In this document: positions 28,441 to 39,265 of the stretch, piece after piece
How the letters are laid out: each line of letters begins with the position of its first letter
Position numbering within the stretch: position 1 is the stretch's first letter
Source of the DNA: Euglena gracilis
Lineage: Eukaryota; Euglenida; Euglenophyceae; Euglenales
NCBI GenBank assembly: GCA_039621445.1
Contig: CP154957.1
Span: forward strand, 39,588,654-39,652,653
DNA: 64,000 bases
Direction: 5' to 3'
Notes under the pieces: generated by a model
Database searches by the model: none
Seen by the model: the letters and a program-made list of their open reading frames with translations, nothing else
Told to the model about the DNA's origin: nothing
Made by a program: the position numbers and the translations under genes

Positions 28441-28710
28441 CTGACAGCCCATGGGTTATCCCATCTGTTCCATACCCTCCCTTCCCTGAACACTCAAACT
28501 CAGTAGGTTGCGCCACTGGTCGGTGGATTCGGTTCGCCCCACCACCGTCACAGATAAATGTGGATCCTTTTTTTTGGCATCCATCTCGAGATGGTGAGGA
28601 AATGGTGGTGGGCGAACCGAATCCACCGACCAGTGGCACTGCCTACTGGATTTGAGTGTTCAGGGGAGAGGGAAGCTATGTACAGATGGGGAGACCCCAT
28701 GGATAGTCAG
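28441..28710. repeat. Foldback with arms of about 106 bp
   Basis: 28441-28546 pairs with 28603-28710. The inner parts are almost perfect (CCACTGGTCGGTGGATTCGG) and the outer parts more diverged. Loop of about 56 bp. No ORF. Confidence 0.85.
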
Positions 28711-29061
28711 GCCGCGGGGCTTTAGTGGCCGGGGTACGAGGGTGACCGGGAGGCTGGGTGTTGGGAGTGAAGCCGTTGCCCTGGTTTGTCGACGATGCGG
28801 TGGTGAGCGTGCTTCGTCTGGTTGATGGCCGAAGCGGCCGAGCTAGGCTGGTAGTGGAGCAGCTGGGACAGCCGCGGTTCGTCTCTTGTGGTTGTTCTGG
28901 GCTGTGCTGCTCCTTGTCCGCAGCGTAGCTTGGGCGTGGTCGTGCGTGCTTTTGGCAGCTTGTTGACCTTGTACACGTCGTCCGTGTTAGCTAGTGCCAC
29001 AGCGCGGTAGATGTGGTGAAGTTCAACGTAGGACGTGTTTGGGGCGCAGGAGGTGGATTAT
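28711..29061 (-). other. Probable 3' flank of the reverse-transcriptase remnant
   Basis: No feature beyond a poor minus-strand frame. It may be the 3' UTR of the non-LTR element. Confidence 0.25.
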
Positions 29062-30690
29062 CTAACGAAACAAGGCCAGGGATAGGAGTTGGTAGCTCTC
29101 TGCCTCGCGGTTGGAGCGGACGTCCCCTTGGTCCCAAGTTGTTGTTCGCTTGATCATGCGAGCGAGCAGCTTCGCACTCTCAGGTCCCAGCCCCACCACC
29201 ATTCCCAGGGCTAGGGTTGCGAAGGACCATCCGCCATTCCGGCATGGAACGTCGTATTTGGTGTGCTTAGCTGCCTCCCGGCGCTTGAGGAAATACCTCC
29301 ATCGCTCTCTGCTAACTCCACGTTCTGCCGACTGCCACCCGTGCGCCACGGTGATGTCGACCGCCGTGGGTTTACCATCCTGCCAGGATGCAAGCAGGAG
29401 GTCCGCAAGACGTAGTGAAGCGTCTGGGTGGTTTGGGACCGGGACCTCTCGCTGGACACCTTGGCCGTTTGCGGACAGGAGGTTGAATAATGTGTCCCGA
29501 ACGGCGTTGTGCCGGTTGGCGAAGTTGTTGCGTATGCAACACATGTCGTGGTCCCCGTGGATATCTTTCGGGGCTTGGCATCCCGCGCACACTCCCGGGG
29601 TGCCTGCCGGTGGAAGGCCTAGCCACCACTTCAGTCCAAGACAATAATCGACAGGGTCGATCACCGTGTGTAGGGCACTGTTGGGCGCAGCGGCCATCCA
29701 GCCGTGTCCGAAGCCGTTGGACTGCTCCAGGAGTCGTGCCTGATCTCGGGGTGCAATTCTGTCAATCAGCCCGTCAACTGTTGCGCGCGACAGCTGTGTT
29801 TGCCACCACTTCTGGGAGGTGTCGTTGCAAAAGGCGGCTGCGAAGCTGGCGGAGTTCAGCAGGCGTCTGCTCTCAGGGTGATTAGGTCCCAGAGATGAGC
29901 ACAAGTCATTGGCAGCCTGTTGGCACATCCTGTCATCAGGCTTTGCCGCGTAGTCGGGACACGCAACTTTCTTGTGTCCATGTGTGAAAGTTTGCCAGGG
30001 CTGCCGTCCGCGCGGCTCCTTGGCATGCGGCCGGGATCTTTAACCCGCATCCGCCTTGTGCCGATGGCAGGGCTGCTTGCTGCAGTTGGTCCGTGGTGAG
30101 TGCCTGCCCCAAAACGTCTTCGAAGGCTGCGAAGTTGGTTTCCCCACAGCGTGTGACCTCCGTTTGTGCCTGGTAGGAGTCTGAGGCACGCAAAAGGTGG
30201 TTAACGCGGCATCCGTCAAGGCAGGACCGGAGCAGGTGGTGGGCGAGTTGAGCATCGGCCACGGAGGTCACCAGGTCAGCTGCCTCATCTAGTTTGGAGG
30301 TGGCGTCAGTCCAGGCTCGGATTGTCTGTTCAGCAGTTGTGGGGAAGTCCCCACGAGTAGGCCGTCGTCCAGGTACCAGACAGACCATGACAATTCGGCC
30401 TCTTTGCTGATGGTCTCCACGATAGGCTGCAGTCCAACGGCGAACCCGATTGGGCCCCCCCGGGCAGCCTTGGTGTGTCCCCCGTGTGGAGGCAAGTGTG
30501 CGGCCTTCACTGAAGAGTGGTGCAGGCTGGCCATATGCGAACCGCATATAGTTGAAAAGGGCTGGCATGCGCGTTTGGGCCTCTTGTAGGATGATGGTCC
30601 GGTCGAGGTAGTCAATGTGGATCCTAATTTTGAATGCCGCCTCCTGCGGCGCGAACTTCAGTAGGATTTGGGTGAGGGGTCCCCGAATCC
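29062..30690 (-). pseudogene. Non-LTR reverse transcriptase remnant with restriction-like endonuclease end
   Basis: Read on the minus strand. 30690-30480 gives NYMRFAYGQPAPLFSEGRTL, a typical RT palm approach. GTHQGCPG (about 30465) then shifts frame to GPIGFAVGLQPIVE, and the catalytic YLDDGLLVG lies at 30374-30348. The thumb-like region (30300-29940) holds QLAHHLLRSCL and QGGCGLKIP. After a one-base shift near 29938 come a CAGC...H..H..CC zinc motif (about 29600-29550) and RLADLL...TAVDITV (about 29410-29350), which fits the PD-(D/E)XK endonuclease of R2/CRE-type elements. The 5' end is cut by a poly-C element. At least two further frameshifts make it a pseudogene. Confidence 0.75.
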
Positions 30691-30697
30691 ACGAGTC

Positions 30698-30862
30698 CTT
30701 ATTGTCCCACCGACCTCCCCCCGGGAGGCCCGACCGGACAATATGGGGGGGGGGGACAATATGGGGGTACCAAAGGAATTTCATTGGCCGAGCCAAAAAA
30801 ACCCCCCGTCGGCCGGGGCCGAGGGACAATATGGGGGGGGGGGACAATATGGGGGGGGGGGG
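30698..30862. mobile_element. Poly-C element, ATATTGTC family, reverse orientation
   Basis: Reverse complement of the 18129-18300 copy, from TTATTGTCCCACCGACC to two GGGACAATATGG-G units. The left C tract is missing. It caps the 5' side of the reverse-transcriptase remnant. Confidence 0.75.
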
Positions 30863-31990
30863 AGTGTTGGGAATCAAAAAACTCGGCTGAAACTTGGGAG
30901 TGTTGGCAGGGGGGGGAGGGGGGGGTCCCGAGGTCTAATTTTTTTTGCATTTTTTTTTGCACTTTTTGCTGAACTGTCTCAACACCGGGCGGGGGGTCCT
31001 GGGTCCCAACTGTACTGCCAACCCCCCCCCTCAAAAATCGGCCAAAACCCGGCGCCTTTGGCGCCGGAAAAAATTTTAAGGCCTTTTTTTTTGGTCTAAA
31101 AAGGCCATTTTTGGTGTCAAAATTTTCATCTGTCTTGGGGGGGTCGGCACTAGGGGGGGGGGTCCCGAAAATCCTAACTGTACAGGGGGGGTCCCCCAAA
31201 AACCCCAACTGTATTGCCATCGCCCCTTTGTCCACCTATTCCCAATCGTCCTGGGCGTCTGCTGATGGCCCCGCCGTCTTCTGGCAAGGCTCCAAACCTC
31301 AGATCGGCCGCCCGTCATATATGTGATGCGCATTCCTAAACTGCACCTGCTGATATATGAATTTCTCTGTACATCGCCTTGTAGCAGGAGATCGGGTTCA
31401 CATTCCACAGACGGGTGGCCTCGATCGCCAGCAATGCAGAATCACCAGCCAAGAGCCAACAGGTTTGACTGCTGATTTTTTCCCATCCAGATCAAATTTC
31501 AACCAACCAGAAGGTACTGTTTTACTATTTCAAATTGGGCAAATTTGAAGACATGGTGATTTTCCTGTCTGGACTTGTCCGTGAGCAATCCTCTTCTTCC
31601 CCACAACAGGTCAAATCAAGATTAATTGTTCAAATTATTCAATTCCTTTGTGAGAAGATGTGTGAAATTTGAAGAATTAGTTTCAGTTGAGTTCTACTGA
31701 TAAATAGAAAAACTCTCCTTTGAGGTTTGATCCCCGTTGCTCTCTTGTTGGTTGGCTTCACTGTCAATGAATGTGTGATCCCTGTTGTTGTCACTGCTGG
31801 TGGGGTCTGTGTGCAGGGGTGCCACAAGGGGGGGTGGGGGGGGGGGCGGCCGCCCCCCGAGATTTTGGGAAGAAAATTTTTTTTCACTTCACAAAATGTG
31901 TTGTAGTTATGACCAAAGTTTTGTCCAAATTTATTAGTGAAAAGGAAAATTATTGATTTTCACACCAGTTTTGCACAATCTCTGAAGGGA
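30863..31990. other. Stretch without recognised genes
   Basis: G/C runs alternate with CCCAACTGTAcTGCC-type words (30995-31030, 31190-31220) and a CCGGCGCC-TTT-GGCGCCGG hairpin near 31050. At 31811-31860 a G-rich unit with CGGCCGCC matches the inverse of 37995-38055. Confidence 0.4.
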
Positions 31991-32332
31991 AAACCGCAAC
32001 CGTCTGGCTGCCCTTCGGGCAGCATCACAAGGTTTGGGAGGGGGTTTGGGAGGGGGCATGAAATTTTCAAGACAAAAATGTTTTTTGTTCGACATAATGG
32101 CAGGCCCCTGGGGAAGTTTCAAGAACCAATGGCATTCAAGGACCAACGGCAAATAGGCAAAATTTCCTTTATTAACAGCATTTTGGGAGATGACAAACAT
32201 ACGTGTCATGTTCCAAACGTGCCCAAGTTTGGTTTTAGGGGTTTGGCTTCTTCGGTGAACTTCACCAAAATAAAAAAATGTCATTTTTGCAACTTTTTAT
32301 GAAATTTTTATGTAAAGTCTCGGTGCCTTCGG

Positions 32333-32670
32333 CGCCGTGGTCCCCGCCCCCGGGCTCCCCCTAACTCTTGGACATCAGGCAGTTTTTGTTGCAAGAAGGA
32401 GCAATTCTTTGCACAAAAAAATTTACCGGCAAACCCCCAAAACGGTCCAAAAAAGTCCACTGATGAACTTCACTGGTAAAGTTCACCGGCCGAAGGTGCC
32501 CCTCCTCACCGGTGAACTTCACCGGGGTTCCTCAGCCCCTCCCCACCCCTGTCCAACCTCCAAGGTGTTAGGGGGGATCGGGGGTGACCACAGCGCTTTC
32601 GGTGCCGCGGTCCCCACCCCCGATCTCCCCCTGACTCTTGGACAACACACAACTTTTGTTGCAAAAAATC
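32333..32670 (+). repeat. Direct repeats of about 70 bp
   Basis: 32333-32400 and 32601-32670 share GGTCCCC-CCCC-GCTCCCCCTAACTCTTGG-like sequence ending TTTTTGTTGCAA. GGTGAACTTCACC-type palindromes lie between them (near 32250, 32470, 32510). Confidence 0.6.
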
Positions 32671-33137
32671 GGTGAGGGACGCCGGTTCCGTCGTGAACAC
32701 GGCATCAGAGACGCCATTTCTGCCCTTCACGCCTTTTCTGATATATATTTTAGGTGTATTTTAACATTTTGTTGGAAGGAAAACCATTACCGTCTAGCTG
32801 CCCTTCGGGCAGCACTGAAATTTAACATTTTAGCTCCCTTTTTTTGTCCCCAGCCCACATTGGTCTTTGGGTTTGGGATAACTTTTTTTAAAAAATGGAG
32901 GAAAACCCTGCACGCACGACCCATCCCCAAGTCCGGCGCACCCACGCTCCCCATGGGTCCAATCTTAAAAAGAATTTCATGTGACCATTTCACCTTTCTA
33001 TACAGAAAAAATGGCCACCGTTTCGCTGCCCTGCGGGTGGCACAGGGTAAAAACCTTTGCTTTTCTTCGATAAAAATTGAGGTGATTGTGAACGTTTTGT
33101 GGTTCTGCAAATTTTCTTGTGGATAACAAACACGTTA

Positions 33138-33741
33138 CCACTCCCCCCCCCCCCTTATTTGATTGACCCCCCCTTAATTGAGCATTTGGGTCCAGGCCGT
33201 ATTACCAGCCCCCCCCCCCTTACTGTCCCCCCCCCTTACTGTTCCCATTGGGGGAATGGGAACAGTACAGTGTCATAGCACTTTTTGTAAAGGATTCTTG
33301 GAACACAAGGCAAAAAAGGGAATTTTTTGGTCGGTTTTAGGTGCTCAATGTCACCAAAATCCAACCTAATGCCAAAATGGATGTTGTGGAGGTGCAATTT
33401 TCAAGCATGTAAACCAAAAAAGCTTCATTTTGGCATTTTTGGTGGCCTTTTGGGTCTAACTTTGTTGGTTGGTTCATGGCCCATGGGAACAGTAAGGGGG
33501 GGGGGAGCTCGTCCCCCCCCCTTACTGTTCCCCCCCCCTGCTATTCCCATGGACCCAAAAGGGGGCCACGGGACGGGAACAGTAAGGGTGGGGCATGGTA
33601 TATATATTTGCGCCGAAAAAATTTTTTGCCCTCTCGCAAAGCCAAATTTTCAACCCCCCCCCTTATTTGACCCCCCCCCTTATTTGAGCATTTGGGGGGT
33701 CCCTTAGCCCGTGGGTGTGCTCAAATAAGGGGGGGGAGTGG
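33138..33741. mobile_element. TA-flanked poly-C element, TTATTTGA family (604 bp)
   Basis: Starts CCACTCCCC then C run and TTATTTGA, repeated once with TTAATTGA. It ends with TCAAATAAGG-G run-AGTGG. TA lies at 33136-33137 and 33742-33743. Carries a nested element. Confidence 0.75.
33205..33598. mobile_element. Nested TA-flanked poly-C element, TTACTGTTCC family (394 bp)
   Basis: Starts CCAGCCCC-C run-TTACTGTC, second C run and TTACTGTTCCC. It ends ACAGTAAGG-GTGGGGCATGG. TA lies at 33203-33204 and 33599-33600. The interior has two further inverted CCCATGGG... units around 33480-33550. Confidence 0.7.
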
Positions 33742-33770
33742 TACCGTCTTGCCGCCCTTCGGGTAACAGC

Positions 33771-35229
33771 TTGCGGTTCCATATGTCGGTCTTCGGCGTT
33801 CGGCGGAATGTTCGCCCCCCCGAGAAAAAATTGATCCAGCACCCATGTCTGTGTGTCCTTTTTTTTCCTGAAATGATGCAGTTTCGGTGCTTGTGGCATG
33901 ACAATGTGTGGTGCATTGTCCTTCACTCTGTACCCATTCACATGACGCCAGGTTTCAACACAACCACAAATGAAAACCCCACCCCAGACCAACAACACTT
34001 TCCACAGCATGTACTCAAATAATTCATCTCCTGTTGTTTAATGTTTCAGATGTCTGTCGGTTCAATGTCTGTGTGATTGGTGGTCTGTTTTGTGGTTCAT
34101 CTGTTGTTGTTTTTTGCAGGCCTGCTGGTCATTAAGCGTTACTGAGCAGTGGGAAGTGATGAAGAAGAGTGCATCATGTTTGTTCAAGGTAATCTGTTGA
34201 ATTGTAACTTAGCATGCATATTTTTGCAACTTGCTTTTTGTTGTGCTCAAGCCTGATAGCTGTTAAAATGCCAAACAAATTCACTAGGACTGTTCCACCT
34301 TTCTTCCTGTCTTCCATTTTGCAAACTTTGGTGCCTTTCTGAAATAAGAAGACTCGGGCCGTCATGCAGCCATCGCCCCCCCCTTTTTTTCCCCCCCCTG
34401 CTATGATCCCATTTGCGACCGGGGAACAGTGAGGCCGAACTGGGGTGGGGCATTGTTCGTTTATTTGCGCCCCCAGGTTTGCCCTCGCAAGTTACCCCCC
34501 TGTGCATTATTAATTTCGCCCCCCCCCCGGGGCTCTTATGAGTGTGTGGGAATGGGTCCCTTCCTGTTTTGAAATTTTCGGGAATGTGTGGGAGGATGTG
34601 GGTCCCCGCATATCTGGTTTCTATTTTTGAGTGTTCATTTTGAATGGTTTCGGTTTCATTGGTCCCCCACAATTTAGCACCAATTTTTTGTCTTTTTTTA
34701 GCAATTTTGATTGCAGTGGTGTGAATCCCCTGGGGCATTCCACCTACATCTGTCCCAGTTTTCAAATGATTCAATTGCGCCAACCCATTTGTGAGGCAAA
34801 GAATTTTGAGTTGGTGTTGGGAGGTGGGTCTTGTTCGTGGTCGGTTGGTGTCAGATATGCTTGTTGTGTTTTTGCTCTGCCTGCTGGGTTGGTGGCCGGG
34901 TTCTACGGAGGGGTGGGTGCATGATAGAGCGTTTGAAGTTCCGTGTTGTGCATGAATTAGTGTTTTTCTTTTTTTTTTTTTTTTCTGTTTGAACTAGTGG
35001 TTTTTTTGGTTTTGGTTTTTTGATTCTTGTTTTTTTTTATTTGCAGCATGGCTGAAATGTCAGCCATTGCAGAAAGCACTTGAGAAGAGCTCTCGATCAG
35101 GGGGGGGGGGCAACATAGCATGTGAATAGCGGAATTTGGAATTTGCGAACAGGGTCAGAGGGGGAGCACACGGCTGGCCGACAGCTGGCCGACGGCGTGA
35201 CGGAAGCCGGGCCATTTTGTTTCGCTGAC
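33771..35229. other. Stretch without recognised genes
   Basis: A decayed C-run unit lies at 34376-34480 (GCTATGATCCC ... GGGGAACAGTGAGG), perhaps an old relative of the TTACTGTTCC family. T runs at 34965-34985. Confidence 0.35.
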
Positions 35230-35715
35230 TTTGTGTAGCAAATGCCTAATTTGGTGTGCCAGTTCAGAAATTTCACAGGTAAATTTCTAATTTAGTGTGC
35301 CAATTCCTAATTTTGAGGACCAAATTCCTATTTTCATGTGTAAATGCCTAATTTTTAGTGGGAAATGCCTAATTTCGAGTGTAAAAGCACTGAAATTTGA
35401 CCGGTGATCTCTAATTTGTTGTTCCAATGCCTGATTTTGAGTGGCAAATTCCTAATTCATAAAAAGGTTCCTAATTTCCAAATGCCTATTTTGGGGTGGG
35501 ATGTCCAAATTTGGGTTGGCAAATGCCTAATTCTGGGTGTTCTTAAGCTAATTTTGAGTTGCAAATGCCTAATTTGGTGTGCTGGTTCCGAATTTTGAGA
35601 GGCAAATTCCTAATTTTGTGGGCAATTCCTAATTTTGAGGAGCAAACTCCCAATTTCATGTACAAATTCCTAATTTTGAGTGGCAAATGCCTAATTTCCG
35701 GTGTAAAAACAGGCT
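35230..35715 (+). repeat. Degenerate minisatellite with core CCTAATTTTGAGTGGCAAAT
   Basis: About 20 diverged units of 20-26 bp, each with CCTAATTT and a variable GTG(G/T)CAAAT tail. The same core returns at 37100-37290. Confidence 0.75.
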
Positions 35716-35900
35716 GAAATGGTCAAAATTGGTCAAAAAGTCCAAAATTGGCAAAATTGACAAAAATTGACGAAAATGACTTCAAATGGGCAAAAATGCA
35801 GCCTCCACCAACGATGAACATGGCCTTGAAGGGAGATTGACGGCGAAATTACTTTTGCATTGCAAGGCTGTGGCTCGGGTCATTTTCCTGTGAGTCACAC

Positions 35901-35950
35901 GGCTGGCCGACGGTTGGCCGACGGCTGGCCGACGGCTGGCCGACGGCGTG
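35901..35950 (+). repeat. 11-bp tandem repeat GCCGACGGCTG
   Basis: Four to five adjacent copies. A shorter relative (GGCCGACAGCTGGCCGACGG) is at about 35173-35195, so the two flank the minisatellite. Confidence 0.8.
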
Positions 35951-37295
35951 TTCCCCCAGAATATGTGTTTGCTGATTTTTTCTTTAAAAAGGCGCTAAAA
36001 ATCCTACGGGTATCATTCTAAAGGTTTTGGGGAGCTTTCAATTGATATGTTGTATGGTATCTGAACTTTGAAATTTGACAAACCGCACAATTGATTAAAA
36101 TGAAAGCTCTGTGCATTATGGCTAAATTGTTGAGAACAGGTTTCGATCGATGTGCAACATGGCATCAGACGTGTGACTCGGCGACCAATTTGGACCAAAT
36201 CATCAAAAGTGTCCCGAACATGAATATTAGGTGCCATGGTTCCTTGGATGCCAGTTCGGACGTGAGTTTTTTTGAATTCCACGCCCATTTGGGATACAAT
36301 TCTCGATATTTCACCTTTGCCAATGGTATCATTCTGGCATTCATCCGAGTGTTTTCAGTGTATGTCAATCCATTGTATGTGTCATGGTCCAGGTGGACGG
36401 CTGAGAAACACATGTCACCATCAAGCGGTGCACGCGGCTCTTCCACCGCGCCGTGGGCCAAATTTCGGCCATTTTTGTTTAAAAAATGTGGAAAAAAATC
36501 GCTTTTAGGTGATTTTTCAGGTTGGCACGGCGATTTTTGAAGGAAAAATGTTGGAAAAAATCATTACAATTGCTTTTGGGCCATTTTCAGGGGGGTAAAA
36601 AAATTCTGTGGCCCCTTGGACAGAGGGGGGAGAGGGGTCTTGGGGGGGGCACCAAGGCTCGAGGGGGGGGGGCTTTCGGCAAACAGCGCACCTGGTCTCT
36701 AATGAAAAAAAATGCGGTGTCTTACAGGAGGCAGAAAGGCCTGAGTACATATTGGCTTTGATATCTGCATGGTTTTTGATTTCATCAAATTGAACAAAAT
36801 TCTCTTTTCCATCATTCTCAGGGGTGGTGGGGCGGGGGGGCATGAAACAGCAAGAGGGCAAGAGGGGGGGGGGGGACCCACCTCCTGTTTTCTGCCATTC
36901 TTGGTCCGTTCGCGGAAATTTGTGGCAGGCCTGCCACAAATTTCAGGGCAGGCCAGCCACAATTTTTAGGGCAGGCATCCGTGGCCAACCACAAATTTCA
37001 GGGGGTGTTACCCCCGTGACCCCTCCGTGACCCCCCCCGTGACCCCCCCGTGACCCGAACAAGGACCCTTTTTGGCGAAATTTTGTCGGGAAAATTTTTG
37101 GCGGTGATGCCTAATAAAATTCTCAGGCAGAATCCTAATTTTGAGGTGCAAATTTTTCAAATTTGGGCTTGGTGATTCCTAATTTGGTGTCAAACTCCTA
37201 ATTTCAGGTGTGGGGATTCCTAATTTGTGGAATTTTTCCACAAAAATTCCGGCCCGGTGATTCCTAATTTTGCCACCAAAAATGTGGTGTTCCCC
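35951..37295. other. Stretch with diffuse repeats
   Basis: No supported gene. GGCAGGCC-TGCCACAAATTTCAGG units at 36920-36990, and GTGACCCCCCC tandem units of 11 bp at 37015-37060. Confidence 0.4.
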
Positions 37296-37313
37296 CTGTG
37301 ACCCCCCCCCCCG

Positions 37314-37357
<44 letters not shown>
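37314..37357 (+). repeat. Uninterrupted run of 44 C
   Basis: Homopolymer within a GTGACCCCCC-rich context. Length in an assembly is unreliable. Confidence 0.9.
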
Positions 37358-37358
<1 letters not shown>

Positions 37359-38315
37359 TAGCCCCCCCGTGACCCGAACCACCCTCTCAGGGTGGGCACC
37401 ATTTTTTTCATCAAAATTTTCATGATTTTTGTATTTTCCCCCAATTATATGAGTCATCACTACGAATGCGTCTAACCCGGATTTCAGCTTGAAACCGGGT
37501 TCAGGGAGCCATTCGAGACCCCCTAGTGAACCCAGTTTCAGGCTGAAATCCGGGCACAGCCACAGTTTGTGTATAGAAACTATTCCCAACGTGTCCCAAC
37601 CATTGGTGTTTGCCACAACTCAGCATTAACACCAACCAACCACTCAACCCCACTGGAACAAATGAATACTCACAAATTGGAGGAATGAAAAATTCCCATT
37701 TTTGCATTGGAAAGCCCAACTCTCCCCACAAGCACAAAATGCAACGCCAATGCTGGTCGGTGGTGGAGGCACCTTCAAATTCTTGACACCTGGCAGCATG
37801 CCAAATCTTGTTGAATCATGAATCAACCAATCAAACAAACGTTGCCAACTTGCCAAGAACCACCGTCCGGTGGTTGCAATGGGGGATGGTTGGCCATTAG
37901 AAGAGGGCAAGGCACCAGGCTTTGGCATCAAAATCTTGTCCATATTGATCTATCAAGACAAGCAGTTCCGCATAAGAAGTTGAACGGTTTATACAACACC
38001 TTTTTCCCCCAGGGGGGGACGGCCGCCCCCCTCCCCCTTGCCCCCCTTGTGACACCAATGATCTTGGGTTGCCCCCATTTTTTGTTCTTTTTCAGAATTT
38101 GGAATTGATTGGCCAATTCCGAACATTTTGGCCCAATATGGCATCTTGATCTCATGGTCACCTTGAAGGGTTTTCACCCAACAGAAGTACAGTGGGCAAC
38201 AAAAAAATGACACGACTGCTGTCCCGTATGCTACCCATTGGAAGAAAATGCCTCAAAACGGGCAATAGCGGCCATGTTTTCAAGTAATGGCTGGGGTTGT
38301 GCCAATTAATCGTTT
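37358..38315. other. Stretch without recognised genes
   Basis: 37480-37555 contains an inverted pair built on GAAACCGGGTTCA and TGAAATCCGGG. 37995-38055 is the inverse partner of the CGGCCGCC unit at 31811. Confidence 0.35.
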
Positions 38316-38775
38316 CGGGCTGGCGAACAATTAATCGCGATTAATCGGGGTGTCTTGGATAATTAACGATTATTTGGTCCCTTCCGATTTTTGATAATGA
38401 AATCTGCCTGAGAAATTCTAATATCGAACATAGACCATTTCTTTGTGTGCCTGCTCACGAATTTTTGTTTCATTCTCTGTTGACATGGCAGAACGAAGCT
38501 TATTAGGAACTGCTGTATCTTAATCAGAATCGTGCGATGTTTAACGGCCACGTTCGCTGACTCGTTGGCCACTTTTAACAACCGTTTTCATGGTGTACCA
38601 GCAAGTAGTGTGCTATCTGACTGACTACCCCACGAATTTTTGTTGATTTCAACAACTGTTGTGCCTATTGTGGTTTATATCCACAATGAACGATGAATCG
38701 CCATGGGCCGAACGATTCGATTCATCGGCGATGACAAACGATTACTCGATTAATCGATTAATCGAAACAGCCCTG
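38316..38775. mobile_element. Possible hAT-like non-autonomous element
   Basis: The right end read outwards is CAGGGCTGTTTCGATTAATCG, and the left end is CGGGCTGGCGAACAATTAATCG. ATTAATCG words cluster at both ends. CAGGGCTG fits hAT termini. No 8-bp duplication found and no ORF. Confidence 0.4.
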
Positions 38776-38964
38776 AAATGACCAATGAAGCAGTCCTGCG
38801 CAGAATTCAAAAGCAAATTAGGAAGCGATCATCCAAAAATTAGGCATTGTACTTGAGTTGAGCATTGACAAAGGCTTAAAAAGTTGCTAGGAGAAAGCAG
38901 AAAAGCACTGTAACTTTCATAAATTCAATTTTTTTTAAAAGTTTCACTGAAAGTTTCAGGGGGG

Positions 38965-39265
38965 AAATGCGTTTCGCATTTTTTCGCATTTTTGCGCATT
39001 TTTTTGCGCATTTTCCGGATTTTTGGGGAAATGCGCAATTTTGCGCATTTTTTTCGCATTTTTTTGCGCATTTTTTCGATTTTTTTTGTGCATTTTTTTG
39101 CATCTTAAGAATTTCCGGCTTTTTTCAAATATGTTGCAGTTTCATTTTGGTTTTTTTGAGTGGCGCCTTTTTCCTTCACACTGCCGTTTTGCATGTATGT
39201 TTCACTTTTTTTTTTGCATTTTTGCGCATTTTTTGTGCATTTTTTTGCGCATTTTTGCGCATTTT
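38965..39265 (+). repeat. GCGCATTTTT-rich repeat
   Basis: Irregular tandem units of TTTTTGCGCA/TTTCGCA over two blocks (38965-39105, 39205-39265). Related TTTGCATTTT arrays are at 53735-53830 and 54130-54195. Confidence 0.7.

Larger units (their letters stand above)
31999..33770 (+). repeat. Four dispersed copies of a CCGTCT + GCTGCCC/GGGCAGC hairpin
   Basis: Copies at 31999-32024, 32789-32814, 33017-33042 and 33743-33770 share a GGAAAACC-like lead, ACCGTCT, and a stem GCTGCCC-TTC-GGGCAGC with some decay. The last abuts a poly-C element. Function unknown. Confidence 0.65.

Noticed and set aside
35230-35715. CRISPR-like array
   Set aside because: Units are diverged, spacers are not unique sequences of constant length, and the setting is eukaryotic.
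37220-37616. Poly-Gly frames on the minus strand; also those at 61480-61778
   Set aside because: They cross runs of 44 and 41 C and carry no other support.
38316-38775. Confident hAT assignment
   Set aside because: Only one terminus matches CAGGGCTG well, the left end is decayed and no 8-bp duplication was found; kept as a low-confidence element.
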